From the NCBI RefSeq assembly GCF_033963835.1, contig NZ_JAXBME010000001.1, positions 62,001 to 126,000 of the forward strand: a DNA stretch of 64,000 nt, written 5' to 3'. The first letter of the stretch is position 1, and each line of letters opens with the position of its first letter. The notes under the pieces were generated by a model. The model ran no database searches. It was not told the DNA's origin and saw only the letters and a program-made list of their open reading frames with translations. A program made the position numbers and the translations under genes. Positions 55,980 through 64,000 of the stretch are shown in pieces. Origin of the DNA: Cytobacillus sp. IB215665. Lineage in GTDB: Bacteria; Bacillota; Bacilli; Bacillales; SM2101.

Positions 55980-57458
55980 CTAACTTTTTTCAGCTACTAA
56001 ATTTTCTAACGTTTCGATCATATCTTCTAATTTCTTAAAACTTGAAACGATATTTTTAATACGATTATTTTGTTCTTCCATATGTGCCAGTATCTCTTGA
56101 GATGAAGCAGAGCTTTGTTGTGTAATGCTTGAGATTGACAAGATTTCATTTGAAATACGGTGACTATCCCCTAAGATTTCGGCAAGCATGTCATTAACTT
56201 TCCCAGATTGTTCTTCTACTTCTTCACTCGTATTTTTAATTGTTCTGAAAGTCTCTTGGACGACCTTCATTACTTGCTCACTTTGTAAAATTGCATTTTC
56301 TCCGAGATTTGTTTGTTCTGCAGCATGCAGTGTTTTCTCTTGTATACCATTTAAAATAGAAGTAATTTCTGCGGTCGAGTGTCGAGAGTCCTCCGCAAGC
56401 TTTCTCACTTCATCAGCAACGACGGCAAAGCCTTTTCCGTGCTCCCCTGCACGAGCTGCTTCTATTGCCGCATTGAGAGCTAGCAGGTTTGTCTGCTCAG
56501 AGATACCAGTTATTTTATTTACAATCCCTTCTATCTTATGATTTTGATTGCTTAAGTCATTCATAACAGCTACCGTCGCATTTATTATTGTGTGAACTTT
56601 CTCTATTTCTCCGATTAAAACTTCAACATTGTTGTTGCCATTTTGTATCGTTTTCAGTGTCTCTTCTGATAGGTTATTCATATGGTTGGAGACGGATGTT
56701 ACATTCTCTATAGAGCTATCTGCTGATTGGATAGCTTCATTTATATCAACAACACTAGCAGCTTGACTTTCTATCCCTTTAGTTACCTCTAAAAATGAAA
56801 CAGTTATTTCTTCAGAAATTCCTTCTGTTTTTTTGGAGTGATTTTCTAAGTCAGTTTCAAATCTATGTAAAAATTCAACTGTAGATTTAATGTTCCTAAG
56901 TAAAGAGTCAGTATGTTCCTTCGCTTGTAAAACTTGTTCATAAGTTTCTTGATTTTCTAAGCGCATATGTTTACTAAATACACCTTGAATAATATTTACC
57001 AATATAATAAGTATAATCATCGCATCGATACCGATAATATCTGTTTTATTAATTGCAGCAAAAGCAGTAGAATCATGATTCGTCAAAAAGAAATAATTGG
57101 ATATCGCAATATTTGAAATAGCGGTTAAAATAATAGGTATATAATTTTCATATAGTGAGATCACTGTTACGTATAGAACAACTAGGAAAAACATAATAAT
57201 TGATGGATCTACACTAAAAACGACATATGTAGTAATAACAGAAGAAAGAACGACTAGATACATCGTATAAAAGATGAATTTCCTTTTTAAAATTAATACA
57301 GTGATAATCGTGTTAATAATTAGATCAGGTATGGATTGTATAAGACTTAAGCGTAATCCAGCATGAAAAAAGTTCCATAAAAAAACACATGTAAATGTAA
57401 ACCATAGTATTGAAATAAGTAGTTTATTTCTTTTTTCAACTAATTCTATGTTTGTCAT
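55980..57458 (-). CDS. Methyl-accepting chemotaxis protein with polytopic membrane domain
   Basis: In this 492-residue receptor residues 15-165 carry about six hydrophobic segments with very short loops, so there is no large extracellular sensor domain. The long signalling domain has the hairpin core with the MCP signature [20 protein letters not shown] and [16 protein letters not shown]. The lack of an external domain suggests sensing within the membrane or of energy state. The ligand is unknown. Confidence 0.9.
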   Translation of the reverse strand: MTNIELVEKRNKLLISILWFTFTCVFLWNFFHAGLRLSLIQSIPDLIINTIITVLILKRKFIFYTMYLVVLSSVITTYVVFSVDPSIIMFFLVVLYVTVISLYENYIPIILTAISNIAISNYFFLTNHDSTAFAAINKTDIIGIDAMIILIILVNIIQGVFSKHMRLENQETYEQVLQAKEHTDSLLRNIKSTVEFLHRFETDLENHSKKTEGISEEITVSFLEVTKGIESQAASVVDINEAIQSADSSIENVTSVSNHMNNLSEETLKTIQNGNNNVEVLIGEIEKVHTIINATVAVMNDLSNQNHKIEGIVNKITGISEQTNLLALNAAIEAARAGEHGKGFAVVADEVRKLAEDSRHSTAEITSILNGIQEKTLHAAEQTNLGENAILQSEQVMKVVQETFRTIKNTSEEVEEQSGKVNDMLAEILGDSHRISNEILSISSITQQSSASSQEILAHMEEQNNRIKNIVSSFKKLEDMIETLENLVAEKS

Positions 57459-57625
57459 ATGTATGAACCCCCTTACCTAAAATGCCTCTAGGGCTCTTTG
57501 ATTTTACCATTTTTTATATAATTAATTCATTAAGATATAAATCGGTTTTTGACATATTTGTGACAATAGAATTTCCACTTCATATATTGAGAAGGCTATT
57601 TGATATAATAACAATATAAATAACT

Positions 57626-57786
57626 AGGCTCTTTTTTAAAGTAATGTTGCTATTTATTCTAAACTAGAAGATAATGAAGTTGTTTTACTCAACAGTCATT
57701 CTTTTTTAGAGAAAAAGATGCCATTTAATCTATTGATATACCGTATTATTTTTTTGTATGAAAAAACAATCTATGCGAAAGCAGCC
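57626..57786 (+). repeat. MITE-like element, copy 12
   Basis: This 161-bp copy runs from AGGCTCTTTTTTAAAGTAAT to AATCTATGCGAAAGCAGCC. Its interior aligns with copy 2 (AACTAGAAGATAATGAAGTT, then GTTTTACTCAACAGTCATTC). It extends the mobA open frame upstream by chance. Confidence 0.7.
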
Positions 57787-57822
57787 AAAAATTATTACAG
57801 CGTCCAACCAGAGGTGATCATA

Positions 57823-58431
57823 GTGGATGTTGGGGCTATTATCTTAGCAGGTGGCCAATCTAAGAGGATGGGCACAAATAAAGCATTACTAAGGATTGAA
57901 GGAAAATACAATATTGTGAGAATGAAAGAAGCGTTACAATTGATGTTTGAAGAAATCATCCTTGTAACAAATCAAGAACAACAATACAAGTTTTTAGAGA
58001 TTCCCATTGTCCCTGATCTTGTAGATGCAAAAGGACCTCTTGCTGGGTTGCAAGCTGGTTTACAAGCGGCCAAAAATGATAAAAATGTTGTTGTGGCTTG
58101 TGATATGCCATTTATATCGACATCGGTTACATCATATTTACTTTCGCAAGCGCATGGTTGTGACGCAGTCGTCCCTATTATTGATGGCAAAATCCACCCA
58201 TTGTATGCAGTATATAGTAAAAGTGCATTGCCAATTATTCATTCGAGCTTAAAGGAAAACCAATTAAAAGTTGTAGATGTATTATCTCGTCTTCAAGTTC
58301 GTTACATTGATGAAAAGGAGTTAATGGCGTTAGAAGACATTGATTTAGGAAAATCATTTTTTAATATGAACTATCCGATGGATTATGAAAAGGTAAAACG
58401 TTGGGTAAAGGACAAAGATACTAATAAGTAG
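57823..58431 (+). CDS. mobA: Molybdenum cofactor guanylyltransferase
   Basis: This 202-residue nucleotidyltransferase has ILAGGQSKRMGTNKALL at the start, the substrate stretch DLVDAKGPLAGLQAGLQ and CDMPFIS with the metal Asp. It links GMP to molybdopterin. GTG at 57823 is chosen: AGAGGTGA lies just before it, and the protein then begins six residues before the LAGG motif, as usual. A longer frame from 57718 starts inside the MITE. tatA follows 86 bp downstream, in keeping with Tat export of molybdoenzymes. Confidence 0.9.
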   Translation: MDVGAIILAGGQSKRMGTNKALLRIEGKYNIVRMKEALQLMFEEIILVTNQEQQYKFLEIPIVPDLVDAKGPLAGLQAGLQAAKNDKNVVVACDMPFISTSVTSYLLSQAHGCDAVVPIIDGKIHPLYAVYSKSALPIIHSSLKENQLKVVDVLSRLQVRYIDEKELMALEDIDLGKSFFNMNYPMDYEKVKRWVKDKDTNK

Positions 58432-58517
58432 TTCGTTTTTTTAGGTGAACATGATAAACTACATTTAGTAGTTATCTCTAACAATATGTGCATGCTCATA
58501 AAAAGGAGATGGTATGA

Positions 58518-58724
58518 ATGTTAACAAACATCGGAATACCTGGATTAATATTAATTCTCGTTTTAGCTTTAATAATTTTTGGACCGAAGAAATTACCTGA
58601 GATTGGTAGAGCTACTGGGGAAACATTAAAAGAATTCAAAAAATCAGCTCGTGAGCTAACTAGTGACGTAACAGATGAAGTAAAAGAAGTGAATCAAATC
58701 GTCAAAAATGAAGAGAAAAAGTAA
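58518..58724 (+). CDS. tatA: Twin-arginine translocase subunit TatA
   Basis: This 68-residue protein has one N-terminal membrane segment ([20 protein letters not shown]), the hinge [22 protein letters not shown] with the conserved Phe-Gly-Pro, and a charged amphipathic tail. AAAGGAGATGG precedes the ATG. TatA forms the export pore for folded proteins. No tatC is adjacent in the window. Confidence 0.94.
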   Translation: MLTNIGIPGLILILVLALIIFGPKKLPEIGRATGETLKEFKKSARELTSDVTDEVKEVNQIVKNEEKK

Positions 58725-58727
58725 TAT

Positions 58728-58772
58728 TTAGGTTGATCCACCTTTTAAGGAGAGTTGGGTTAACCTTTTTTT
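58728..58772 (+). terminator. Terminator of tatA
   Basis: AGGTT...AACCT with inner pairing encloses an imperfect stem and is followed by at least nine T residues. Confidence 0.65.
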
Positions 58773-58773
58773 T

Positions 58774-59297
58774 TGCCTTTTTCGCATAAGTTGTTACTTT
58801 TTTTAAGATATAAGCACGTTCGTGGCATTTTTTCTAGTTTTACAATTATTTAGCTCTCATAAAACTCTTCAAGTTTATGGAAAGGGACTTTTTTTAGTCT
58901 ACGCCTTCTCAAATTGGTGATCAGGGTGTCTGCGTCTTTCTTATTTGTTTTGTTATGTTCCCTATTACCGGTAGGCCATATTCAATATGTCATCCTAAGA
59001 GGCCCTCACAGATCGAATGACTTTCTTTCTATACCTCGATTAGATAGCTAGTTAGCGTCAATTGACTAACTCTAGCTTCAGGCATTCCACATGAAGGGGG
59101 TTGGTACCTTCATGTGGGATAAAACTCTTTATAATGGTCATTTTGCAAATCCTTTGTTGTAAACAAAGCTGCTTTCAACCTAAAAAGATTACTACATATT
59201 CAACTGCAGTTCTTGATATAACGATGCGGCCCCGTTAAATCCTCATCCTAACAGTACTTATTAAGTAAAATAACAACCAAGCTTACGAAAAGAAACA
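58774..59297 (-). repeat. MITE-like element, copy 13, split by about 400 bp
   Basis: The left part (58774-58860) has GCCTTTTTCGCATAAGTTGT, AAGATATAAGCACG and TTCGTGGCATTTTTTCTAG. A right end, AATAACAACCAAGCTTACGA followed by AAAGAAAC, appears only at 59269-59297. The roughly 400 bp between are unlike the family, so another sequence may have inserted into an old copy. Confidence 0.5.
58861..59268. other. Unidentified insert with paired hairpins inside a MITE copy
   Basis: This 408-bp stretch has no intact gene. It has two adjacent hairpins: 59047-59076 (GCTAGTTAG against CTAAC-TC-TAGC around TCAATTGA) and 59087-59117 (perfect 11-bp arms CCACATGAAGG/CCTTCATGTGG). Subterminal hairpins without terminal repeats are typical of IS200/IS605-type ends, so it may be a remnant of such an element. 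I could not recognise a transposase fragment. Confidence 0.4.
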
Positions 59298-59298
59298 T

Positions 59299-59661
59299 TT
59301 AAAAACATTGAAATGAAATGATTCTTTGTGCATCAATGCCAAAATAGACCCACCTTACTCCAGTCCATCTATACCCTGACACTGATTTTCTTCCAATAAA
59401 TGTAGGATAAAACCAAAATGACCTTCTACCTCGAAGCCAAATATACGTGTAGCGATATAAACATCTAACAAGTGCTCGTGGGTCAATAGCTTGTAAGTCA
59501 GGTTGATGTTGCTGAGGTACAAAAGAAGGTGGTGGAGCAGAAGGAGCGTGATGTAGAGTTTGGGTGCCATGAAATGGCGTCGATCCTGGGAAGGGTAACA
59601 TACTTCCTCCTGGATGAATATGAGGGTGGGGACGTGGTGGTGGGAATCTAAAAAAATGCAT
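59299..59661 (-). CDS. Small Pro/His-rich protein with conserved aromatic C-terminal domain
   Basis: This 120-residue protein follows AAAGGAGATTATT. Residues 1-60 are rich in Pro, His and Phe (for example RFPPPRPHPHIHPGG). Residues 60-120 form a compact basic/aromatic block with WLRGRRSFWFYPTFIGRKSV and GYRWTGVRWVYFGID, ending SFQCF. The C-terminal block reminds me of short conserved Bacillus proteins of unknown function, possibly spore-associated; that is from memory and unsure. An overlapping frame from 59681 lacks a proper start and is rejected. Confidence 0.65.
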   Translation of the reverse strand: MHFFRFPPPRPHPHIHPGGSMLPFPGSTPFHGTQTLHHAPSAPPPSFVPQQHQPDLQAIDPRALVRCLYRYTYIWLRGRRSFWFYPTFIGRKSVSGYRWTGVRWVYFGIDAQRIISFQCF

Positions 59662-59681
59662 GATAAATAATCTCCTTTCAA

Positions 59682-60176
59682 CTAGTTAGAATTAGAACAA
59701 TATATGTATTACATTTTGGATTTGTGCCTACATTATTAGGAAAATTATTTATTAACTCATCCTCTTTTCTCCCTCTTTTTTACGCATGTTATTTTCTAAA
59801 TAATACCAAATAAAAATATAACAAAAGATACTACAAAACTATAACAGATATAATAATTAATAGATATTTTAAAAAGGAAATTTATTGTATTATTCTGAAA
59901 AAATGATAATTATGGTTACGTATTCGTAATAAGGCGAAATATATAAATGAAGAGTGAATTTTATATTATGTAAGCATACTAGAAAATGATTTTGTTTTAT
60001 AATGAGTAGGAGAATTAAAAATGATACAGAATATAATTATTCAATAATACAGTTTTGGACGGTAGAGATTATACTCATTTTAAGAATGTAATAAACATTT
60101 GATATATTTTTCAAACGTTCATTTTTTTGGTAAAATTAATTTCATACAATACTTAAAAAGTACAAAAGGTGAAATT
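59682..60176. other. AT-rich intergenic region upstream of deoR
   Basis: This 495-bp gap between divergent genes shows no gene, repeat copy or clear hairpin. The deoR promoter should lie near its right end but no strong consensus is visible. Confidence 0.4.
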
Positions 60177-61118
60177 ATGGAAAAAAATAAATTAAAAAAA
60201 GTAATTGAGGCAGCAAAACTATATTACTTATTAGATTATAATCAAAGCGATATTGCAAAAAAGCTTGGTGTATCAAGGCCGACGGTATCTAGGCTTTTGC
60301 AACAAGCAAAAAATGAAGGGATCGTTCAAATAAAAATCAATGACCCTACAGAGGATGTTGAATCTTTATCTGAAGAACTTGAACAAAAGTTCAAATTAAA
60401 AAAAGCGGTTGTAACATCTATTCCTCATTATGAAAAAAGCGTCATCCATAACAGTCTAGGTGAACAAGCTGCAATTTATTTACATGAAACAGTCAAAGAT
60501 GGTGATATTATAGGCCTCACATGGGGTAGAACCTTATATAATATTGCTAATAAGTTAAATCAACAAAACTTAAAAGATGTGCAAGTTGTTCAGCTGAAAG
60601 GGGCAGTTGGTCACTCAGAGACAAATACTTACGCAGATGAAATTCTTCATTTATTTGGCAAAGCCTTTAACACTACCCCGCATTATTTACCAGTTCCAGC
60701 GATCGTTGACCATGTGGTTGTTAAACAAGCAATGGTTGCAGACCGTCACATCCACCGAATCTTGGAGCTTGGTAAAAATGCTAATATAGCTTTATTTACT
60801 GTAGGTCCCATTCGATCGGAATCTTTGTTATTCAGGTTAGGCTATTTTACTGAAGAGGATTTAGACATGATTTTCTCCAATGCAGTAGGAGATATTTGCT
60901 CTCGGTTTTTTACAAAAGATGGGAAAATATGTAATGAGAGCTTGAATGCTAGAACTCTAGGTATTGAATTAGACGATTTAAGAAATAAAGAACAGTCCAT
61001 TCTCGTTGCAGGTGGAGCTGATCGACTAGAAGGAATTTATGGTGCGTTAATGGGAAAATACGCCAATGTGTTAATTACAGATCAAATTACCGCTAAATCT
61101 TTGCTGGAAAAGCTATAA
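60177..61118 (+). CDS. deoR: Deoxyribonucleoside regulator, SorC/DeoR type
   Basis: This 313-residue regulator has the same length as B. subtilis DeoR. The N-terminal helix-turn-helix is LLDYNQSDIAKKLGVSRPTVSRLLQQA. The C-terminal sugar-phosphate-binding domain has DGDIIGLTWGRTLYNIA and VAGGADRLEGIYGAL, as in SorC/CggR-like proteins. ATG at 60177 follows AAAGGTGA; the upstream in-frame ATG at 60099 lacks a site. It should repress nupC-deoC until deoxyribose-5-phosphate binds. Confidence 0.92.
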   Translation: MEKNKLKKVIEAAKLYYLLDYNQSDIAKKLGVSRPTVSRLLQQAKNEGIVQIKINDPTEDVESLSEELEQKFKLKKAVVTSIPHYEKSVIHNSLGEQAAIYLHETVKDGDIIGLTWGRTLYNIANKLNQQNLKDVQVVQLKGAVGHSETNTYADEILHLFGKAFNTTPHYLPVPAIVDHVVVKQAMVADRHIHRILELGKNANIALFTVGPIRSESLLFRLGYFTEEDLDMIFSNAVGDICSRFFTKDGKICNESLNARTLGIELDDLRNKEQSILVAGGADRLEGIYGALMGKYANVLITDQITAKSLLEKL

Positions 61119-61210
61119 ATAAACCTCGAATATGGTAAGTTATTCAAATGACACTTGTGTGTTATTTAGCAGGACGTGAATATGATATATCGCAAAAGAC
61201 TATGAAATAT

Positions 61211-61256
61211 AAAGAGTCACTCGTTTTGACATAGGGACGAGTGACTCTTTTTTTAT
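61211..61256 (+). terminator. Terminator of deoR
   Basis: A stem of about 14 bp (AAGAGTCACTCGT/ACGAGTGACTCTT) is followed by TTTTTTATT. Confidence 0.9.
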
Positions 61257-61292
61257 TGGTCATTATAACATTGTCAAATAATTGACATAACG

Positions 61293-61363
61293 TTTGTTCA
61301 ATATTGTGTTTACATTTGTTCAATACCTTGATATAGTAATATCGAAATTAAATTTTGTTCAAT
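61293..61363 (+). promoter_or_regulatory. nupC operon promoter with repeated DeoR-type boxes
   Basis: TTTGTTCAAT occurs exactly three times (61293, 61315, 61354). The second copy lies in the spacer of a promoter with -35 TTTACA (61309-61314), 17 bp and -10 TATAGT (61332-61337). Direct repeats around the promoter fit DeoR control. Operator identity is inferred from the adjacent regulator. Confidence 0.6.
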
Positions 61364-61428
61364 TTATTTTAGAGCATGCAGCTATTACAATATGATTCTC
61401 TTTTAGTGTAAACCTGTTTTTTTAGAAA

Positions 61429-61442
61429 TGAAAACGGTTTAT
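61429..61442 (+). promoter_or_regulatory. Probable cre site in the nupC leader
   Basis: TGAAAACGGTTTAT matches 12 of 14 cre positions, about 95 bp after the -10 box. Carbon catabolite control is known for the B. subtilis deoxyribonucleoside operon. Confidence 0.45.
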
Positions 61443-61486
61443 GTTAATAGAACAAGATTTGTTTTTATCTCGTATTCTTAAATGTT

Positions 61487-61504
61487 TGTGAACAAATGTT
61501 CACA
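61487..61504. promoter_or_regulatory. Perfect dyad in the nupC leader
   Basis: Arms TGTGAACA and TGTTCACA surround AA. It resembles half-sites of the upstream TTTGTTCAAT boxes and may be a second DeoR site. Confidence 0.45.
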
Positions 61505-61617
61505 ATTGATTCAGTGTTTAACAAGTAATTATAAATCCACTATAGTGATTAAAAAATAATTATTTAAGAATACTAAGCATCGTAAGCATCAAGAAAACTG
61601 TCTTAGGGGTGTTCTTC

Positions 61618-62832
61618 ATGAATTTTTTATGGGGTATCATTGGTGTCCTTGTAGTATTAGGAATCGCATTCTTGTTTTCAAGTAGTAAAAAATCAATTAA
61701 GATCCAAACTGTTTTGATTGGTTTGTTAATCCAGTTTACATTTGCTTTTGTAGTACTAGAATGGGAAGCTGGAAAAAGAGGTTTGCAAACATTTTCTGAA
61801 GGCGTTCAAGCAATCATTAATTACGCTAACGAAGGTGTTAACTTCTTGTTTGGTGGATTATTTGCCGCAGAAGAAATTACATTTGTCTTTGCCTTTAACG
61901 TTTTAACAATTGTAATCTTTTTCTCTTCTTTAATATCGGTGCTTTATTATCTAGGTATAATGCAACTCGTGATAAAATTTATTGGTGGGGGACTTTCGAA
62001 ACTATTAGGAACAAGTAAAGCTGAATCACTCTCAGCAGCTGCCAATATTTTTGTTGGACAAACAGAGGCTCCACTAGTTGTTAGACCGTTTTTAGCGAAG
62101 ATGACTCAGTCAGAGTTGTTTGCGGTAATGACAGGAGGTCTTGCTTCAGTTGCCGGATCAGTTTTAGTCGGATATTCATTATTAGGTGTTCCGCTAGAGT
62201 ATTTGCTTGCTGCAAGTTTCATGGCTGCTCCTGCAGGTCTGATCATAGCAAAAATTATGATGCCAGAAACAGAAAAATCTGAGACGACTGATGATATTAA
62301 GATGGAGAAAGATGTAGAATCCACTAATGTCGTCGATGCAGCAGCACGAGGAGCAAGTGTTGGTCTTCAGCTTGCGTTAAATATTGGTGCAATGCTACTT
62401 GCATTTATTGCATTAATTGCGTTACTGAATGGTTTATTAGGTTGGGTAGGAAGTGGCTTAGGCTTTGAAGGTTTGACGATTGAAACAATTTTAGGGTATT
62501 TATTTGCACCAATCGCTTTCGCAATAGGTGTACCGTGGGCCGAAGCTGTAACTGCTGGAGGATTTATCGGTCAAAAGTTAGTGTTAAATGAATTTGTGGC
62601 ATATGCTTCTTTCGCTCCACAAATTGAAGACCTAACTCCGAAAACAGTTGCTGTTATAAGTTTTGCACTTTGTGGATTCGCAAATATATCTTCACTAGGT
62701 ATTCTATTAGGTGGGCTAGGAAATTTAGCGCCAAATCGTCGTGGAGATATCGCAAGAATGGGATTGAAGGCAGTGTTAGCTGGAATGCTTGCGTCATTGC
62801 TTAGTGCCGCTATCGCTGGAATGTTATTATAG
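61618..62832 (+). CDS. nupC: Nucleoside:cation symporter, CNT family
   Basis: This 404-residue membrane protein has about ten segments. It has the CNT signature [17 protein letters not shown] with the nucleoside-binding Gln and Glu, [19 protein letters not shown] and the C-terminal [20 protein letters not shown]. It imports pyrimidine nucleosides with protons or sodium. ATG at 61618 follows AGGGGTG. deoC follows in the same operon. Confidence 0.94.
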   Translation: MNFLWGIIGVLVVLGIAFLFSSSKKSIKIQTVLIGLLIQFTFAFVVLEWEAGKRGLQTFSEGVQAIINYANEGVNFLFGGLFAAEEITFVFAFNVLTIVIFFSSLISVLYYLGIMQLVIKFIGGGLSKLLGTSKAESLSAAANIFVGQTEAPLVVRPFLAKMTQSELFAVMTGGLASVAGSVLVGYSLLGVPLEYLLAASFMAAPAGLIIAKIMMPETEKSETTDDIKMEKDVESTNVVDAAARGASVGLQLALNIGAMLLAFIALIALLNGLLGWVGSGLGFEGLTIETILGYLFAPIAFAIGVPWAEAVTAGGFIGQKLVLNEFVAYASFAPQIEDLTPKTVAVISFALCGFANISSLGILLGGLGNLAPNRRGDIARMGLKAVLAGMLASLLSAAIAGMLL

Positions 62833-62889
62833 ATTAGAATATACAAATAGTTAGAGGGCTTAGTACTTTAATAAATGGAGGAAAATATT

Positions 62890-63564
62890 GTGAATAATAA
62901 TTTAGCAAAAATGATTGATCATACTTTATTAAAACCTGAAACGCATCGTGAGGATATCGAGAAATTAGTTAATGAAGCGAAGGAATACAAATTTGCTTCA
63001 GTATGTGTAAATCCAACGTGGGTAAAGCTATCAGCTGAAATGTTAAATGAAACGCCAGAAGTAAAAGTATGTACAGTTATTGGATTCCCGTTAGGGGCAA
63101 CTACTCCTGAAGTGAAGGCATTTGAAACGAACAATGCGATTGAAAATGGAGCAACAGAAGTTGATATGGTTATCAATATTGGCGCATTAAAAAGTGGGAA
63201 CGATGAACTAGTTGAAAAAGATATTAAAGCAGTTGTTGAAGCTGCAAAAGGGAAAGCATTAACAAAGGTTATTATTGAGACATGCTTATTAACTGAAGAA
63301 GAGAAAGTCCGTGCTTGTGAATTATCCGTTCGTGCGGGAGCAGATTTTGTGAAAACTTCAACAGGCTTTTCAACAGGAGGCGCAACTGTCGAGGATATCG
63401 CACTAATGCGTAAAACGGTTGGACCTAATATCGGTGTGAAAGCATCTGGTGGTGTTCGAAACTTACAAGATGCTGACGCAATGACAGAAGCTGGTGCTAC
63501 TCGTATCGGAACGAGTTCTGGTGTAAAACTAGTAAAAGGCGAAGAATCAACGACTTCATATTAA
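62890..63564 (+). CDS. deoC: Deoxyribose-phosphate aldolase
   Basis: This 224-residue class I aldolase has [30 protein letters not shown] (proton-relay Lys) and [11 protein letters not shown] with the Schiff-base Lys. It splits deoxyribose 5-phosphate to acetaldehyde and glyceraldehyde 3-phosphate. GTG at 62890 is chosen because GGAGGA at 62877 is well spaced to it and the resulting length fits B. subtilis DeoC; ATG at 62875 would overlap that site. Confidence 0.95.
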   Translation: MNNNLAKMIDHTLLKPETHREDIEKLVNEAKEYKFASVCVNPTWVKLSAEMLNETPEVKVCTVIGFPLGATTPEVKAFETNNAIENGATEVDMVINIGALKSGNDELVEKDIKAVVEAAKGKALTKVIIETCLLTEEEKVRACELSVRAGADFVKTSTGFSTGGATVEDIALMRKTVGPNIGVKASGGVRNLQDADAMTEAGATRIGTSSGVKLVKGEESTTSY

Positions 63565-63614
63565 GTCTCATTTCTTTAGTGTATGTTCAAAATATTTGAA
63601 AAGAAGGGTTAACA

Positions 63615-63788
63615 ATGAAAGAACTAGTCTTAAGTTTATTAGCTGGTATGATAATCGGCATTGTATTTAAAGCATTAAAACTTCCATTACCAGCTCCACC
63701 TGTTTTAGCAGGCGTGTTAGGAGTATTCGGTGTGTATCTTGGGGGAATTGTAGCAAACTGGTTATTCGGTATGTTTTTCCAAAGCTAA
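63615..63788 (+). CDS. XapX-domain small membrane protein
   Basis: This 57-residue protein has two membrane segments and the XapX pattern LLAGMIIGIVFKALKLPLPA followed by PPVLAGVLGVFGVYLGG. AGAAGGG precedes the ATG. XapX proteins occur near xanthosine and nucleoside genes, which fits its place between deoC and cdd. The function is unknown. Confidence 0.85.
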   Translation: MKELVLSLLAGMIIGIVFKALKLPLPAPPVLAGVLGVFGVYLGGIVANWLFGMFFQS

Positions 63789-63973
63789 ATCAAATTTAGA
63801 AGGTTTATTTCTTATCTAATAGTGGGTGTTCAAAAAGAGTGCAAATGGAAAAGTAAGTCCAACTAAGAGTCGCATCTTTCAATGGCAAAAAAGAATTATA
63901 CAATTTTGACCATGCTGATCATGTTGCATGACTTTTGAACAAACTCCAAAAAAGGGTTGAAGGGATGAGTCAG

Positions 63974-64000
63974 ATGAACAAAGAAACTCTCATTCAAGAG
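63974..64000 (+). CDS. cdd: Cytidine deaminase, first residues only
   Basis: The window ends nine codons into this frame (MNKETLIQE), which is how Bacillus cytidine deaminases begin. It follows nucleoside uptake and deoxyribose genes, where cdd is expected. An in-frame ATG at 63965 could be the start instead. The call rests on very little sequence. Confidence 0.5.

Noticed and set aside
59355-59681. 108-codon minus-strand frame overlapping the Pro/His-rich gene
   Set aside because: It begins at a TTG within the ribosome site of the other frame, which has better composition and start.

Overview
The window is low-GC DNA from a spore-forming Bacillaceae bacterium. The evidence is strong AAGGAGG-type ribosome sites, frequent GTG/TTG starts, a sporulation-type diadenylate cyclase, a glycyl-tRNA synthetase T-box, a PlcR-like regulator, an OhrA/OhrR pair and a Bacillus-style deoR-nupC-deoC set. 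The two large secreted GH81 beta-1,3-glucanases suggest an environmental, possibly alkaliphilic, polysaccharide degrader. The species cannot be fixed from sequence alone.

Layout. 1-5.9 kb (minus): sugar sensing and uptake, with a sensor-type binding protein, LytS/YesM-type kinase, YesN-type regulator, XylF-like lipoprotein and the start of a second sugar-binding lipoprotein carrying a cre site. 6.2-8.3 kb: a membrane polysaccharide deacetylase and a coiled-coil protein. 9.0-14.7 kb: a divergent 44-residue secreted peptide and a PlcR-type HTH-TPR regulator, followed by a 1319-residue GH81 glucanase. 14.9-24.3 kb: rRNA methyltransferase, decayed isochorismatase-like gene, OFA-family MFS transporter, SDR oxidoreductase, alpha/beta hydrolase, NTR/TIMP-like membrane protein, cdaS and another MFS transporter. 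25-28 kb: a second GH81 glucanase (GH81-CBM6-CBM56). 28.1-34.2 kb: LOG-family protein, amino-acid ABC importer, kbl and tdh (threonine to glycine).

35.2-39.7 kb (plus) is the most interesting segment. A lysine/ornithine N-monooxygenase, a cupin + methionyl-tRNA-synthetase-like fusion and a DadA/glycine-oxidase-like flavoenzyme form a compact operon. This is the gene set known from actinobacterial hydrazine (N-N bond) biosynthesis, here in a Firmicute, about 1 kb downstream of glycine-forming kbl-tdh.

39.8-50.1 kb: gtaB, an M20 amidohydrolase, a DUF350 / ATP-grasp / lipoprotein operon, a TrmB-like regulator with azlCD, ohrA/ohrR sharing a palindromic operator, and a T-box with glyS. 50.1-55.1 kb: three tandem 124-bp repeats, an ABC exporter with its own regulator and a palindromic operator, and aminopeptidase ampS. 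55.4-64 kb: ogt, a chemotaxis receptor, mobA, tatA, a small Pro/His-rich protein, then the deoxyribonucleoside set deoR, nupC, deoC, a XapX protein and the start of cdd.

Two repeat families run through the gaps. One is a MITE-like element of about 90-160 bp with imperfect terminal inverted repeats (AGGCTCTTTTCGTAAAC / AGGCTGTTTTCGCATTAA), with about a dozen intact or decayed copies. The other is the 124-bp structured unit, tandem after glyS and inverted after the M20 gene.
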